A stretch of 64,000 bases of DNA from Rhizorhabdus wittichii RW1 (GCA_000016765.1 CP000699.1:3435001-3499000); one strand, 5' to 3'. Counted from the first letter of the stretch, positions 43,208 to 52,289 are shown. The notes: generated by a model from the letters alone, not told the origin. Program-made: numbers and translations.

Positions 43208-44650
43208 TCAGCGCGGGCCGGCCCCATCCTTCGCGGCGGCGTCCGCCGTCCACCCGCCGCCCAGCGCGAGGAACAGCGCGATCTGCTCCTCGTTGAGCGC
43301 GGCGCGGCCCTCGGCGGCGGCCTGTTCGGCGGCGACGAGGTCGCGTTCGGCTTCGAGCGCGGGCAGCTCGGCGATCCGGCCGCCGCGCCGGAGCTGCGCG
43401 GTCTGCGCGGCGACGCGCGCGGCGTCGTCGCGGGCGCGGTCGAGGCTCGCCTGCCGGTCGAGCCCGGCGGCATAGCCGACCAGCGCGGTCTCGACCTCGC
43501 GCAGCGCGGCGAGGACGACGCCGTCGAACGCGGCGAGGTCGGCGCGGCCCTGCGCCTCGGTCGCGGCGATCCGGGCGCGGGCGGCGTGGCGGTTGAGCGT
43601 CCAGTCGATCAGCGGGCCGATGCCGAAGCGGTTGGTGAGCGGCGAGAAGGCGTCGGCGGCGGCGCCGGTCGATCCGATCGACGCACCGATGCGGATCGAC
43701 GGATAGAGGTCCGCCGTCGCGACGCCGATCCGCGCGGTGGTGGCGGCCAGCCGCCGCTCCGCCATGCGGATGTCGGGCCGGCGGCGGAGCAGCGCCTCGC
43801 CGTCGCCGGCCGGAACCGCGCGCGCCAGTTCGAGCGGCCGGCGGCATTGCAGCAGCCCGGCATCGGCCTGCGCCGGCATCGCCCCCGCCAGCGCGGTGAC
43901 GCGCAGCAGCGCGTTGCGTTGCCGCGCCGCGAGCCGGGGCAGGCGGGCGCGGCTGGTCTCCAGCAGGCCCTGCCGCCGGTCGAGCTCATAGGGCGCGGCG
44001 CGGCCATGGGCGATCAGCGTCCGCGTCAGCCCGACGCCGCGCTCCTGGAGCGCGATCGCGCGGCCGAGCACGTCGATCTGATGGCCGGCGTTGCAGATGT
44101 CGGCATAGGCGCGCGCGGTCTCGGCCGCGACGTTGACCCGCACGAGGTCGCGCGCCGCGACCGCCGCCTCGGCGTCCGCGCTCGCCGCCTCGATCCCGCG
44201 CCGCAGGCCGCCGAACAGGTCGAGGTCGTAGCTCACCCCCAGGCCGGCATTGTAGATCTGCCGGGTCGGCGGCTTGACGTGCTGCAGCTCGGCCTCGGCC
44301 GATCGCTGCGCCCAGCTCGTCTCGACATTGGCGCCGCCCTGGATCTCGCGCCCGGCCTCGCGCTGGTCGAGCAGGGCGAGGCTGCGGTCGAGATTGGCCT
44401 CGGCGACGCGCAGATCCGTGTTGGCGGCCAGCGCCCGTTCGACCAGCCCGTCGAGCAGCGGATCGTCGTAGAGCGTCCACCAATGGTCGGGGAGCGGCTC
44501 GGCCGTCGCCGCCGTGCCGCCCGACAGGAAGGCGCCTTGCGCCTCGGGCGCGCGCACCGCGGCGGCCTCGGGCAGATGATAGTTCGGGCCGACCGCCGCG
44601 CACCCCGCGAGCAGCGCGGCGGCGAACAATGTCGCGGCGCGCTTCACCAT
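43208..44650 (-). CDS. NodT-family outer membrane efflux lipoprotein
   Basis: A 480-aa TolC-like outer membrane channel of an efflux pump. The lipobox is ALLAGC, with Cys17 lipidated; then VGPNYHLPEA, the usual NodT/OprM start. Two long helical repeats follow (residues 60-270 and 280-470), with NRFGIGPLIDWTLNRH in the second beta part. It is the last gene of a four-gene efflux operon and overlaps the HlyD gene by 7 bases. Confidence 0.92.
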   Translation of the reverse strand: MVKRAATLFAAALLAGCAAVGPNYHLPEAAAVRAPEAQGAFLSGGTAATAEPLPDHWWTLYDDPLLDGLVERALAANTDLRVAEANLDRSLALLDQREAGREIQGGANVETSWAQRSAEAELQHVKPPTRQIYNAGLGVSYDLDLFGGLRRGIEAASADAEAAVAARDLVRVNVAAETARAYADICNAGHQIDVLGRAIALQERGVGLTRTLIAHGRAAPYELDRRQGLLETSRARLPRLAARQRNALLRVTALAGAMPAQADAGLLQCRRPLELARAVPAGDGEALLRRRPDIRMAERRLAATTARIGVATADLYPSIRIGASIGSTGAAADAFSPLTNRFGIGPLIDWTLNRHAARARIAATEAQGRADLAAFDGVVLAALREVETALVGYAAGLDRQASLDRARDDAARVAAQTAQLRRGGRIAELPALEAERDLVAAEQAAAEGRAALNEEQIALFLALGGGWTADAAAKDGAGPR

Positions 44651-45543
44651 GGCAGGCTCCGGTGGACGCTGCGCCCGTCGTCGCGCGGGTGGACGACGAC
44701 GGTGGCGGTCTGGCCGGGGATCATCCGGACATTGGCGGGGACGCGGTCGATCGCGATCCGCACCGGGATGCGCTGGGCCAGCCGGACCCAGGTGAAGGTC
44801 GGGTTGACGTTGGCGAGCTGGCCGTCGCTGCCCGCCCGCTCGCGATCCTCGACGCCGCCGGCGATGCTCTGGACATGGCCCCTGATCTCGTCGGCGACGC
44901 CCATCAGATAGATGCTCGCCGGATCGCCGACCCGGATCGCCGGCAATTTGGTCTCCTCGAAATAGCCCTCGACCCGCATCGACCGGTTGTAGACCAGCGC
45001 GAGCGCGGGCCGCCCCGCCATCAGGTAGACGCCGGGCTGGAGCGAGACGTTCGAGATGACGCCGTCGACCGGCGCGCGGACCAGCGTCCGGCCGAGGTTG
45101 AAGCGGGCGAGGTCGCGCGCCGCCGCCGCCTGGCCCGCCGCCGATCGCAGCTCCTCGACCCGCGCGCGGCCCTGCTCGATCGTCTCGGCGGCGATCACCT
45201 CGGGCATCGCGCGATTGCGCCGGTCCTCGCGGATCGCCTGCGCCAGCGCGACCCGCCGGCTGGCGAGGTCGGCCTCGGCCTGTTCGAGCGCGAGGCGGTA
45301 GCGCGGCCGATCGATGACGAACAGCACGTCGCCCTTGCGCACCGGCTGGTTGTCGGCGACCCGGACCTCGGTGACGAGGCCGGCGACGTCGGCGGCGACC
45401 GGCACCATGTCGGCGCGCACCTTGCCGTCGCGGGTGACCGGCTCGACCTGGTAGCGCAGCCACAGCGCGTAGATCCCCGCCAGGATGACGAGGATGACCA
45501 GCAGCGTGACGAGCGAGCGGGCGAGATTGTGTCGATGCAGCAT
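44644..45543 (-). CDS. HlyD-family periplasmic adaptor (AaeA-like)
   Basis: A 299-aa membrane fusion protein: an N-terminal membrane helix (LVTLLVILVILAGIYALWLR), lipoyl halves (MVPVAADVAGLVTEVRVADN; LVRAPVDGVISNVSLQPGVY), a helical hairpin between them, and a beta-barrel domain. This short type pairs with FUSC/AaeB pumps, as here. It starts one base after the DUF1656 gene ends. Confidence 0.93.
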   Translation of the reverse strand: MLHRHNLARSLVTLLVILVILAGIYALWLRYQVEPVTRDGKVRADMVPVAADVAGLVTEVRVADNQPVRKGDVLFVIDRPRYRLALEQAEADLASRRVALAQAIREDRRNRAMPEVIAAETIEQGRARVEELRSAAGQAAAARDLARFNLGRTLVRAPVDGVISNVSLQPGVYLMAGRPALALVYNRSMRVEGYFEETKLPAIRVGDPASIYLMGVADEIRGHVQSIAGGVEDRERAGSDGQLANVNPTFTWVRLAQRIPVRIAIDRVPANVRMIPGQTATVVVHPRDDGRSVHRSLPW

Positions 45544-45544
45544 G

Positions 45545-45769
45545 TCAGGTCGTGAACCACCGATAGAGGAAGGTGTCGGCCAGCACGCTCAGCCCCCACC
45601 ACAGCAGGACGAAGAGCGCGAGTTCGAGCAGGCTCGGATGCCAGAGCAGCCGCCAGGCGGGCAGCCGCTGCAGCCAGCCGCGCAGCAGGTAGACGAGCAC
45701 CGCCGCGAGCACGCCCCAGGCGAGCGCGGCCGGCAGGTAGATGCCGAGCAGGTTGATCTCCTCGATCAT
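45545..45769 (-). CDS. DUF1656 membrane protein (AaeX-like)
   Basis: A 74-aa protein with two hydrophobic helices: LLGIYLPAALAWGVLAAVLV and LLELALFVLLWWGLSVLADT. DUF1656 proteins are characteristically encoded between a FUSC pump and its HlyD adaptor, exactly the position here. Its ATG overlaps the FUSC stop by four bases. The role is probably pump assembly, but unproven. Confidence 0.92.
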   Translation of the reverse strand: MIEEINLLGIYLPAALAWGVLAAVLVYLLRGWLQRLPAWRLLWHPSLLELALFVLLWWGLSVLADTFLYRWFTT

Positions 45770-47916
45770 CGCACGGCGTCCGGCGGCGGGGCCGCCGGGA
45801 AGAGGTTGCAGCGCATGCCGACCAGCGCGCGCAGCGCGCGGCGGCGCGGCTCGTCGAGCGGCAGGGCGAGCAGCGAGCGCAGCGCCCGGTCGATCGGTTC
45901 GAGCAACGCGGCCGGGGGCGGATGGGCATGGCCGCGCCGCCAGCGCGCGTCGTAGAAGACGGTCAGCCCGGACAACACCGCGCCCAGCCGGTGGCGCACG
46001 TCATGGGGGACGTAGGGCAGCGAGCGGCGGATCGGGATGATGTTGCGCCCGATCCGGAGGTCGGCCAGCCCGTCGGCGGCGTGCAGCGCGGCGCCGGGGG
46101 CCGCCACCGCCATGCGCGCGGCGACCTGCCCGAGCCGGTCGATCGCCCGTGCGGTCCAGCGGTCGGCGAGGAAGGGGCGGCGGATGTCGGCGAGCTGGGC
46201 GAGCTCGGCCCAGTTCGAGCGCAGGATGCGCCGCGCGGTCCACAGCACGTTCGCCGACCGGAACAGCTTGGTGACGGTCAGCGTCGCGACGATCCCGCCG
46301 AGCTGGGCGAGCCCGGTGTTGATGAACAGCGCGAAGTCGGCCTGGAAGCGGGCGAGGAAGCCCATCGCGACGATGAAGCAGGAGAACATCGGCAGCGCCT
46401 GCGGCGACCGCGCCGGATCGGCCTGGACATAGCCCATCCACAGCAGCGTCGGCGCGAGGGTGATGACGAGCATCTCATAGCCGTCGACGCGCGGCAGGAT
46501 GACGAACAGGTAGAGCGCGGCGAGCGGGAAGGTCTTGAGCGTCGCGACCAGATAGCGGCCGATCACCGGCGCCGGATCGTCCTGCGCCGCGAAGGAGCAG
46601 GTGATCAGCGCGGCGAAGGCGGCGGTCGCCGATCCGTTGGGCCAGGCGAGCAGGATCCAGACCGCGCAGTAGAGCGCGATCGCCGTCGCCGTCGCCAGCC
46701 CCGCCAGCGCGGCGACGCCATGGTCGCGCGCCAGCGCGAACGGCTCGGCCGAGGAGGGCTTGAGGTTGGGGCGGCCGGGCGACCCGATCCGCGTCGCCAG
46801 CCGCCGGCTCGCGGCGAGCGCGGCGAGGAACTCGGCGATGCGGACGCAGGCGCTCGCGGTCAGCAGCGAGGTCCAGTCGGCGCGCGCCTCGGCGGCCTCG
46901 GCCATCGCCTCGCAGCGCCGGACGAGCGCGCCGGCCTGGTGGAGCGGGCTGTCCTCCTCGACCAGCCAGTCGGAGACGTCGTCGAGCAGCGCCTCCAGCT
47001 CGGCGGGCAGCCCGCCGCCGTCGCGCAGCCGGTCGAGCCGGTTGGCGGCGGCCGACGCCAGCGGCAGGATGCTGGCGAGCTGCTGCTGGAGCGCGGTCAC
47101 CCGCCGCTTGGTCGCGGGCGCCCAGCGCTGGTCGAACGGCAGGTGGATCGCGATCATCCCCAGCTCGGTGACGTCGGCGGCGAGCATGCGGCGATGCTCG
47201 TTCTCCAGCCGGGTGTGGTGGCTGCCGAGCGCCTCGGCGGTCCAGCGGCGCGCATGGGCGAGGAAGGAGCGGACCCGCGCGCGGATCACCGGCGTCGCGC
47301 TCCACGGCTGGAGCAGCGCGTGGACCGCGGTGACGCACAGGATCGCGACCGTCATCTCCTGGACGCGCGCGATGGTGGTCTCGAAGATGTTGGTCGGATC
47401 GTCGAGATAGGGGAAGCTGATCACCGCCGTGCTGAACGCCGCCATCTGGAACAGGAAGGCGCGCGGGGTGCGGTCGAGCACCGCGAGGTAGATGCAGAAG
47501 CCGGTCCAGGCGGCGAGGCACAGCACCAGCAGCTCGGGCGAGTTCTGCAGATTGGGGACGAGCAGCAGGGTGACCGCCGCGCCGGTCGCGATCCCGCCGA
47601 GCCGGTAGAGCGCCTTCGGGCGGAAGGCGCCGGCCATCGGCTGGGCGGTGACGTAGACGGTCAGCAGCGCCCACCAGGGGCGGGGCAGGCTGGCCGAAAA
47701 GGCGATGGCGAGGGTGATCGCCGCGGCGATGAAGCTGCTCAGCGAGAAGAGCAGCTTCTGGGAATCGATCTGCAGGTCCGGGAGCGGCAGCGAGGGAAAG
47801 CGTGGGCGTGTCCGGCCCACAGGCATCGACGTCATATCCGGCAACCGTGACGAGGGAGGGACCGTCACGACCGGCGGTGGCCGTGCCCTTGCCTCCCTCG
47901 GCTGGGGGGCGCTCAT
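45766..47916 (-). CDS. FUSC-family efflux pump (AaeB-like)
   Basis: A 716-aa inner membrane transporter. Two blocks of about five to six membrane helices (residues 55-215 and 420-560) flank cytoplasmic helical regions, the FUSC/AaeB arrangement. RPWWALLTVYVTAQPMAGAF is the family-typical first block. AaeAB pumps export aromatic acids; the substrate here is unknown. ATG 47916 is used; ATG 47835 would remove 27 low-complexity residues and may be the true start. An AT-rich stretch at 47930-48010 probably holds the operon promoter. Confidence 0.9.
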   Translation of the reverse strand: MSAPQPREARARPPPVVTVPPSSRLPDMTSMPVGRTRPRFPSLPLPDLQIDSQKLLFSLSSFIAAAITLAIAFSASLPRPWWALLTVYVTAQPMAGAFRPKALYRLGGIATGAAVTLLLVPNLQNSPELLVLCLAAWTGFCIYLAVLDRTPRAFLFQMAAFSTAVISFPYLDDPTNIFETTIARVQEMTVAILCVTAVHALLQPWSATPVIRARVRSFLAHARRWTAEALGSHHTRLENEHRRMLAADVTELGMIAIHLPFDQRWAPATKRRVTALQQQLASILPLASAAANRLDRLRDGGGLPAELEALLDDVSDWLVEEDSPLHQAGALVRRCEAMAEAAEARADWTSLLTASACVRIAEFLAALAASRRLATRIGSPGRPNLKPSSAEPFALARDHGVAALAGLATATAIALYCAVWILLAWPNGSATAAFAALITCSFAAQDDPAPVIGRYLVATLKTFPLAALYLFVILPRVDGYEMLVITLAPTLLWMGYVQADPARSPQALPMFSCFIVAMGFLARFQADFALFINTGLAQLGGIVATLTVTKLFRSANVLWTARRILRSNWAELAQLADIRRPFLADRWTARAIDRLGQVAARMAVAAPGAALHAADGLADLRIGRNIIPIRRSLPYVPHDVRHRLGAVLSGLTVFYDARWRRGHAHPPPAALLEPIDRALRSLLALPLDEPRRRALRALVGMRCNLFPAAPPPDAVR

Positions 47917-48033
47917 AGGCGAGGGCGGCCGTCGAACCGAAGATCAAAATATTGATGGTGAAGCGCAAGAATTTTGCGCTGAAATAATTCGCTGGCCCGT
48001 TGCAGAGCCGAAGTCGTTCAGCAGCGCTCCATC

Positions 48034-48126
48034 GTCATTCCCGCGAAAGCGGGAATCCATGGACGGCGGCCCGCAGGAGGCCTGATGCCCCGTTTCCGTG
48101 GATTCCCGCTTTCGCGGGAATGACGG
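48034..48126. repeat. REP pair (A type)
   Basis: 93 bp, nearly identical to the copy at 36965 including the first half of the spacer. It lies between the start region of the FUSC operon and the end of a small membrane protein gene. Confidence 0.9.
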
Positions 48127-48147
48127 AAGGTGGAGCAATGGCGGGCT

Positions 48148-48375
48148 TCAAGCATCAAGCGAATCGGAGCCGTCCTGCCCCATGCCCGACAGCGCGAAGG
48201 CGCCGACCGGAAGCGCGATGAACAGCAGGAGGATGAGCTGCTCCTCGCTGAGGATGCGATGCTCGCTGAGGCCGTAGAAAGCGAGGGCCGCCGCGGCGAA
48301 CAGCACCGTGCTCAACGCGCGATGCCACGCGAACGGGACGTGCGGCGACGATGCCTGCGGCGACGGCCTCCCCAT
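48148..48375 (-). CDS. Small two-helix membrane protein
   Basis: A 75-aa protein with hydrophobic helices HRALSTVLFAAAALAFYGLS and EEQLILLLFIALPVGAFALS. No family recognised. GAGAGGA stands about 8 bases before the ATG. The long 5' region (214 bp to the next gene) contains several strong hairpins described separately. It could be the last gene of the nitric-oxide operon or an independent unit. Confidence 0.65.
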   Translation of the reverse strand: MGRPSPQASSPHVPFAWHRALSTVLFAAAALAFYGLSEHRILSEEQLILLLFIALPVGAFALSGMGQDGSDSLDA

Positions 48376-48403
48376 GAGGCATCCTCTCCCAACTCGACCT
48401 TAT

Positions 48404-48506
48404 GGAGGGGCGGTCCCGTGCATCGGCGGAAGCACGGTGCCCCTCCGCCCCGGGCGAGAAGGTCCCCGGGGGCAGGCCGCGGTCGTCTGGCCTGCGGGAA
48501 GCAGGC
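48404..48506 (-). ncRNA. Candidate structured leader RNA
   Basis: In the 214-bp gap before the small membrane protein gene, four stems are exact: GGAGGGGC/GCCCCTCC with an inner CCGTGC/GCACGG (48404-48446), CCCCGGG/CCCGGGG (48448-48471), GCAGGCC/GGCCTGC (48472-48495), and GCCTGC-GGGAA-GCAGGC (48490-48506). The last two compete for the same bases, as in switches that choose between two folds. Strand is assumed from the downstream gene. No known riboswitch core was found. It could also be simply GC-rich spacer DNA. Confidence 0.35.
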
Positions 48507-48589
48507 TGTGCTATTTGCGGCGGAGCGGCAAACGAATGTTTTTGGTCGTTGATAGCAAAAGTTTTGCCGTCGACCGGGACGGCGGACCG

Positions 48590-49051
48590 TCAGTAGAATC
48601 CATGGCTCCCCGCCACCGCGCCGGCCACGGTCACGACCGCCGCCGCCAGCAGCAGCCGATGCATCCGCTCCATCCGGGCGAAGTCGCGGGCCGGATCGGT
48701 CGACGCCGCCAGCCGCCGCCGGAGGACCAGCGGCTCGATGACGAACAGCATCGCCGCGAACAGCGCCCACAGCGCGACCATCGCATGCATCCACCAGAAA
48801 TGCGGATCGCGGAAGCGGTCCCACATCGCGCCGCGCCAGACCATCCACAGCCCGCTCGCCCCGGCGAGGAGGACCCAGAGGCGGGCCTGCGCGGCGAAGC
48901 GGTCCTCCAGCGCGTGGAAGGCCGCCAGCCGCTCGGCCGGATCGTGGCGGGCGCGGACCGACGGCATCGCCACCAGCGTCACGAACGCGACCCCGCCGAT
49001 CCAGAACAGGACCGCGAGGACATGGATCATGCGGGCGACGATGCCGTCCAT
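48590..49051 (-). CDS. CopD-like four-helix membrane protein
   Basis: A 153-aa membrane protein with four helices and membrane-facing histidines (MIHVLAVLFWIGGVAFVTLV, WVLLAGASGLWMVWRGAMW, FWWMHAMVALWALFAAMLFV, HRLLLAAAVVTVAGAVAGSH). The pattern fits the CopD/DUF2269-like group, whose members may carry haem. It begins 10 bases after the flavohaemoglobin stop, so it is part of the nitric-oxide operon. A haem or copper role is an inference. Confidence 0.72.
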   Translation of the reverse strand: MDGIVARMIHVLAVLFWIGGVAFVTLVAMPSVRARHDPAERLAAFHALEDRFAAQARLWVLLAGASGLWMVWRGAMWDRFRDPHFWWMHAMVALWALFAAMLFVIEPLVLRRRLAASTDPARDFARMERMHRLLLAAAVVTVAGAVAGSHGFY

Positions 49052-49061
49052 CGTCCGCGCC

Positions 49062-50273
49062 TCAGGCGGCCAGGAGTTCGTCGGCGGGGCCGAAGAACTC
49101 GTAATGGATGCGGTCCGACGCGACGCCCGCGAGCGACAGCGCCGACACCGCCGCGCGCAGGAACGGGCGCGGGCCGCAGATATAATAATCGGCCTCGCCC
49201 GCCGGGGTGTTGGCGATCAGCCAGTCGTCGGTGATGATCCCGGCATGGTCGTAGTCGGCGCCCGCCGTCTCGCCGGGCAGCGGCGTCTGGTGGAAGTCGA
49301 CGACGCGGATCGCGCTCGCCTGCGCCGCCAGCGCGCGGACATGGTCGCGCATCGCATGGGTCTCGCGATTGTGGGTGCCGTGGATGTAATGGGTCGGCAG
49401 CGCCGGGTGGCGCGCCGCGATCGTCTCCAGCATCGCGACCATCGGGGTCAGCCCGACCCCGCCCGACAGCAGCACCACCGGGCGCTCGGGATGGTCGGCG
49501 AGGAAGAACTCGCCGGCCGGCGGCGCGACCTTGAGGATGGTGCCGGCCTGCGCCGCGTCGTGCAGCCAGCCCGAGGCGAGCCCCTGCGGCTCGCGCTTGA
49601 CCGAGATGCGATAGGTCTCGCCATTGGCCGCGCCCGAGATCGAATAGTTGCGCTTGACCGGCGGATGGCCGGGAATCTCCAGCCAGAAGGTCAGGTACTG
49701 GCCGGCCTTGTGCGCCATCACCGCCTGGCCGTCGACCGGCCGGAGGACGAAGGAGCGGATCACGCTGCTCTCGCGCACGACCTGCTCGACCCGGAATTCG
49801 CGCCAGCCGTTCCAGCCGCCGTCCGCCGCCTTCTGCTCGCCATAGACGCGATGCTCGCGGGCGATCAGGATGTCGGCGAGGAACCAATAGGCCTCGCCCC
49901 AGGCGGCGAGGATCTCGTCGGTCGCGGCATCGCCGAGCACCGCCTTGATCGCGCCGAGCAGCGCGTCGGCGACGTGCGGATAATGGTCGGGCAGGATCTG
50001 CAGGCCGACATGCTTCTGGGCGATGCGCTCGACCGCCGGGGCGAGCGCGCCGAGATTGTCGATGTTGCCGGCATAAGCGAGGATCGCGCCGGTCAGCGCG
50101 CGCGGCTGCGACCCGCCGTCGCCATGGTGCGACTGGTTGAACAGGTCGCGGATCTCGGGGTTCTGGAACATGCGCGCATACATTTCGCGCACGATGTCCA
50201 GCCCATGGGCCTCGAGCGCGGGAACGGTCGCCTTGACGAGCGCGATGGTGCGCTCGCTGAGTGTCTTCGACAT
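49062..50273 (-). CDS. hmp: Flavohaemoglobin, nitric oxide dioxygenase
   Basis: A 403-aa enzyme that turns nitric oxide and oxygen into nitrate. The globin domain (1-150) has the proximal haem histidine His88 in IAQKHVGLQI. The FAD domain has R208-N-Y-S211 (VKRNYSIS). The NAD(P)H domain has LLSGGVGLTPMVAML and YYICGPRPFLRAA. ATG 50273 is preceded by AGGAGA at 6 bases; an in-frame codon 21 bases earlier lacks such a site. It follows the DUF1971 gene by 40 bp. Confidence 0.96.
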   Translation of the reverse strand: MSKTLSERTIALVKATVPALEAHGLDIVREMYARMFQNPEIRDLFNQSHHGDGGSQPRALTGAILAYAGNIDNLGALAPAVERIAQKHVGLQILPDHYPHVADALLGAIKAVLGDAATDEILAAWGEAYWFLADILIAREHRVYGEQKAADGGWNGWREFRVEQVVRESSVIRSFVLRPVDGQAVMAHKAGQYLTFWLEIPGHPPVKRNYSISGAANGETYRISVKREPQGLASGWLHDAAQAGTILKVAPPAGEFFLADHPERPVVLLSGGVGLTPMVAMLETIAARHPALPTHYIHGTHNRETHAMRDHVRALAAQASAIRVVDFHQTPLPGETAGADYDHAGIITDDWLIANTPAGEADYYICGPRPFLRAAVSALSLAGVASDRIHYEFFGPADELLAA

Positions 50274-50313
50274 CAACGTCTCCTTGTGGTTCAACGAAAG
50301 GGGGGGGCGGGCC

Positions 50314-50586
50314 CTAGCCGGGCGGTTGGTCGTAGAAGTCGACCTGCATCCTCATGGGCCCCTGCGGCGTGACGAAATGGGGTTGCTCGGGCAGCAGCAG
50401 GCCGGCTTGCCCGCTGTCGAGGACGACCTCCGATTCGGGGTCGAGATAGGTCAGGAGCAGCCGGCCCTCGATCACCCGGACGACGCCCCAGACACCCGCC
50501 TTGGTCGCGTGGCGGCGTTGCAGCGCCATCGGTAGCGTGGCGTTGTCGAACAGCGGGGTCGAGCGATAGGGCGCGGGCGCGGTCAT
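50314..50586 (-). CDS. DUF1971 (TehB-N-like cupin) protein
   Basis: A 90-aa small cupin. PYRSTPLFDNATLPMALQRR, KAGVWGVVRVIEGRLLLTYL and LLLPEQPHFVTPQGPMRMQV, followed by DFYDQPPG, are the family signature. The same domain is fused in front of TehB-type tellurite methyltransferases in other bacteria, and stand-alone copies accompany nitric-oxide genes. It starts four bases inside the end of the globin gene (overlap 50583-50586). The precise role is not known. Confidence 0.9.
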   Translation of the reverse strand: MTAPAPYRSTPLFDNATLPMALQRRHATKAGVWGVVRVIEGRLLLTYLDPESEVVLDSGQAGLLLPEQPHFVTPQGPMRMQVDFYDQPPG

Positions 50587-51011
50587 TGCGCGGCACCCCC
50601 GGCGGCGCCGGCCTCTTGCCGTTGCGGCTGTTGCGGCGGCGGGCCGAGGCGGAAGAACAGAGCGAGCTGCAGGCTCTCGGCGATGCGCCGGGCCTTGTCC
50701 TGGAGCGCGGCGGCGGCGCCCGGCTCCATCAGCTCGTCGGTGGTCTGCGCCCAGATCGCCAGCCAGCGGTCGAACAGCGCCGGCGTGATCCGGCTGCGAT
50801 GGCGGGCATGGGCGGGGACGGGCTGCCCCTTGTAGCGGCCGCTGGTCAGCATCACCGACGACCAGAAGTCGGTCAGCTTGGCGAGATGCTCTGGCCAGTC
50901 CTCGACCGCGTCGTTGAAGATCGGGCCGAGCTCGTCATCGGCGCGGATGCGGGCATAGAAGGTATCGACCAAGCGGCCGAGCCCCTGATCGTCGATCCGC
51001 AACCCTGACAT
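50583..51011 (-). CDS. Group III truncated haemoglobin
   Basis: A 142-aa globin. [20 protein letters not shown] and [20 protein letters not shown] with GQP are characteristic of group III truncated haemoglobins (Ctb type), and the proximal histidine lies in the PAHARH region (His68 or His71). The C-terminus carries a Gln/Pro-rich tail. First gene of the operon globin-DUF1971-hmp-CopD-like. ATG 51011 is chosen by alignment; the upstream codons overlap the regulatory sites. Confidence 0.92.
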   Translation of the reverse strand: MSGLRIDDQGLGRLVDTFYARIRADDELGPIFNDAVEDWPEHLAKLTDFWSSVMLTSGRYKGQPVPAHARHRSRITPALFDRWLAIWAQTTDELMEPGAAAALQDKARRIAESLQLALFFRLGPPPQQPQRQEAGAAGGAAQ

Positions 51012-51025
51012 CACGCGACTCCGAA

Positions 51026-51048
51026 AACATGTATCTTCTATGCATCTA
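51026..51048 (-). promoter_or_regulatory. NsrR-box-like site, proximal
   Basis: On the minus strand TAGATGCAT-AGA-AGATACATGTT matches the NsrR consensus (AAGATGYATTTNAAATRCATCTT) at 17 of 22 defined positions. Its centre is 26 bases before the globin start codon, where it would block transcription of the operon until nitric oxide inactivates the repressor. Confidence 0.6.
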
Positions 51049-51062
51049 TCCTTGCGCGGACA

Positions 51063-51085
51063 AAGATGCAACCGAAATACATATT
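51063..51085 (-). promoter_or_regulatory. NsrR-box-like site, distal
   Basis: AAGATGCAACCGAAATACAT followed by ATT (written on the plus strand) matches the NsrR consensus at 18 of 22 defined positions. Centre-to-centre distance from the proximal site is 37 bp. Two sites make a nitric-oxide-responsive NsrR-type regulator likely for this operon. Confidence 0.6.
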
Positions 51086-51164
51086 TGAGAGTCGGCCGCG
51101 AAACGATGCGGGTCGCCTGGGAACCGCGCCGCCGGGCCTGGCAAACCCGGCGGCGCTCCCCCTG

Positions 51165-52091
51165 TTATTTCAGGTCTTCGACCGAGACCCAGCCCTTGGT
51201 GCCATAGGCGTCGCTGACTTCGACGAAGAGGCCTTCGCGGACGCCGGTGGGGGTGAGCGCGGTGCCGGCGCGCAGCGCGCGGACCGCCTCGCCGGCCGCC
51301 GGCTGGGCGAACAGCTTGGTGTCGACCGCGGTGGTGAAGCCGGGCTTGGCGGCGGCCGGGGTGGCGGCGGCCGCGGCGGCGGCGGGCCTCACCGCGGCCA
51401 GCGCCGCCTGCTGCGCGACGACGTTGTTGAACGCGATGACGAAGGCGCTGGTCAGCATCTGGCCGTCCTTCGACGTCGAATAGCCGCCGCCGGCATAGTC
51501 GCCATAGCCCATCGACGTCATCTGCGCGCGCGCCGCGTCGGCCCAGGGATTGCCGCCGATGCCGCCCAGCCCGCCGATCGACACCTGGGTCTTGGTCTGG
51601 GTGCCGCTGCCGGTGACGATGGTCTGGCCGTTGGCCGGGCTGATGATGCGCAGGCCCGCCGCGATGGTCTTCTTCTTGCCGCCGAAGCCGCCGAACATGC
51701 TGAGCGCCTGGCCGCCGAACGGGATGCTGCCCGCCATCCTGCCGGCCATGCCCGAGCGCACCAGCCCCTCGGTCAGCGCGGTCTGCGCCAGGCTGGTGCC
51801 CTGGTCGACCTCCTCCTTGTCGCCGGCGATCGCGTTGACGAGGAAGTCGACCGGCTGGCCACCCGCGACGTTCTGCAGGGTGAAGCAGTTGCTCTGCACC
51901 GCCATCGCGGCGATCAGGTCGCGCGGGCTGCTGAGGCCGTATTTGGTCCAGCCCTGCGTCTCGCCGTCGACGACGGCGATGCTGCCGATCGGCTTGTCGC
52001 ATTTGGACAGGGTGACCGGCGCGTCGGCCGCGAAGGCCGGCTGCGCCGAAAGCGCGACAGCAAGAAGCGCCGCCGGAATGACGTATTTCAT
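51165..52091 (-). CDS. CsgG-like secreted protein with C-terminal SH3-like domain
   Basis: A 308-aa protein. The signal peptide ([18 protein letters not shown]) is of the ordinary type, not a lipoprotein. The mature part begins [15 protein letters not shown] and later [20 protein letters not shown], the conserved start of CsgG/HfaB-type secretion-pore proteins. A glycine-rich middle part follows, then an Ala-rich linker ([20 protein letters not shown]) and an SH3-like end ([33 protein letters not shown]). No curli genes are near. It may be an envelope protein that shares only the CsgG fold. Confidence 0.7.
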   Translation of the reverse strand: MKYVIPAALLAVALSAQPAFAADAPVTLSKCDKPIGSIAVVDGETQGWTKYGLSSPRDLIAAMAVQSNCFTLQNVAGGQPVDFLVNAIAGDKEEVDQGTSLAQTALTEGLVRSGMAGRMAGSIPFGGQALSMFGGFGGKKKTIAAGLRIISPANGQTIVTGSGTQTKTQVSIGGLGGIGGNPWADAARAQMTSMGYGDYAGGGYSTSKDGQMLTSAFVIAFNNVVAQQAALAAVRPAAAAAAATPAAAKPGFTTAVDTKLFAQPAAGEAVRALRAGTALTPTGVREGLFVEVSDAYGTKGWVSVEDLK

Positions 52092-52289
52092 GACGATGAA
52101 CCCCCGTTCTCTCTCCGGGCCGAAACCTCGTCGCCCCCATTACGCGACTCAAGGGTCCGGCCCGCCCTTACGATTCCTGAATTCGGGTGCGATGGCCATG
52201 GCCAGGGAAAGATAATCGATCGCGCTTTTGCTTCCGGACGCGCGCATTGCTATGGCCCGCCATCCGCTCCGCTCTCATGCGAGAATTTC

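Noticed and set aside
48376..48589. Cobalamin riboswitch
   Set aside because: GGTCCCGTGC...GGAAGCACGGTG looked similar at first, but neither strand has the CCGCAACTG core or a proper B12 box.
51066..52289. Open frame extending lepA about 400 codons upstream
   Set aside because: The extension is the antisense of the CsgG-like gene; the LepA family begins at the GTG at 52290.
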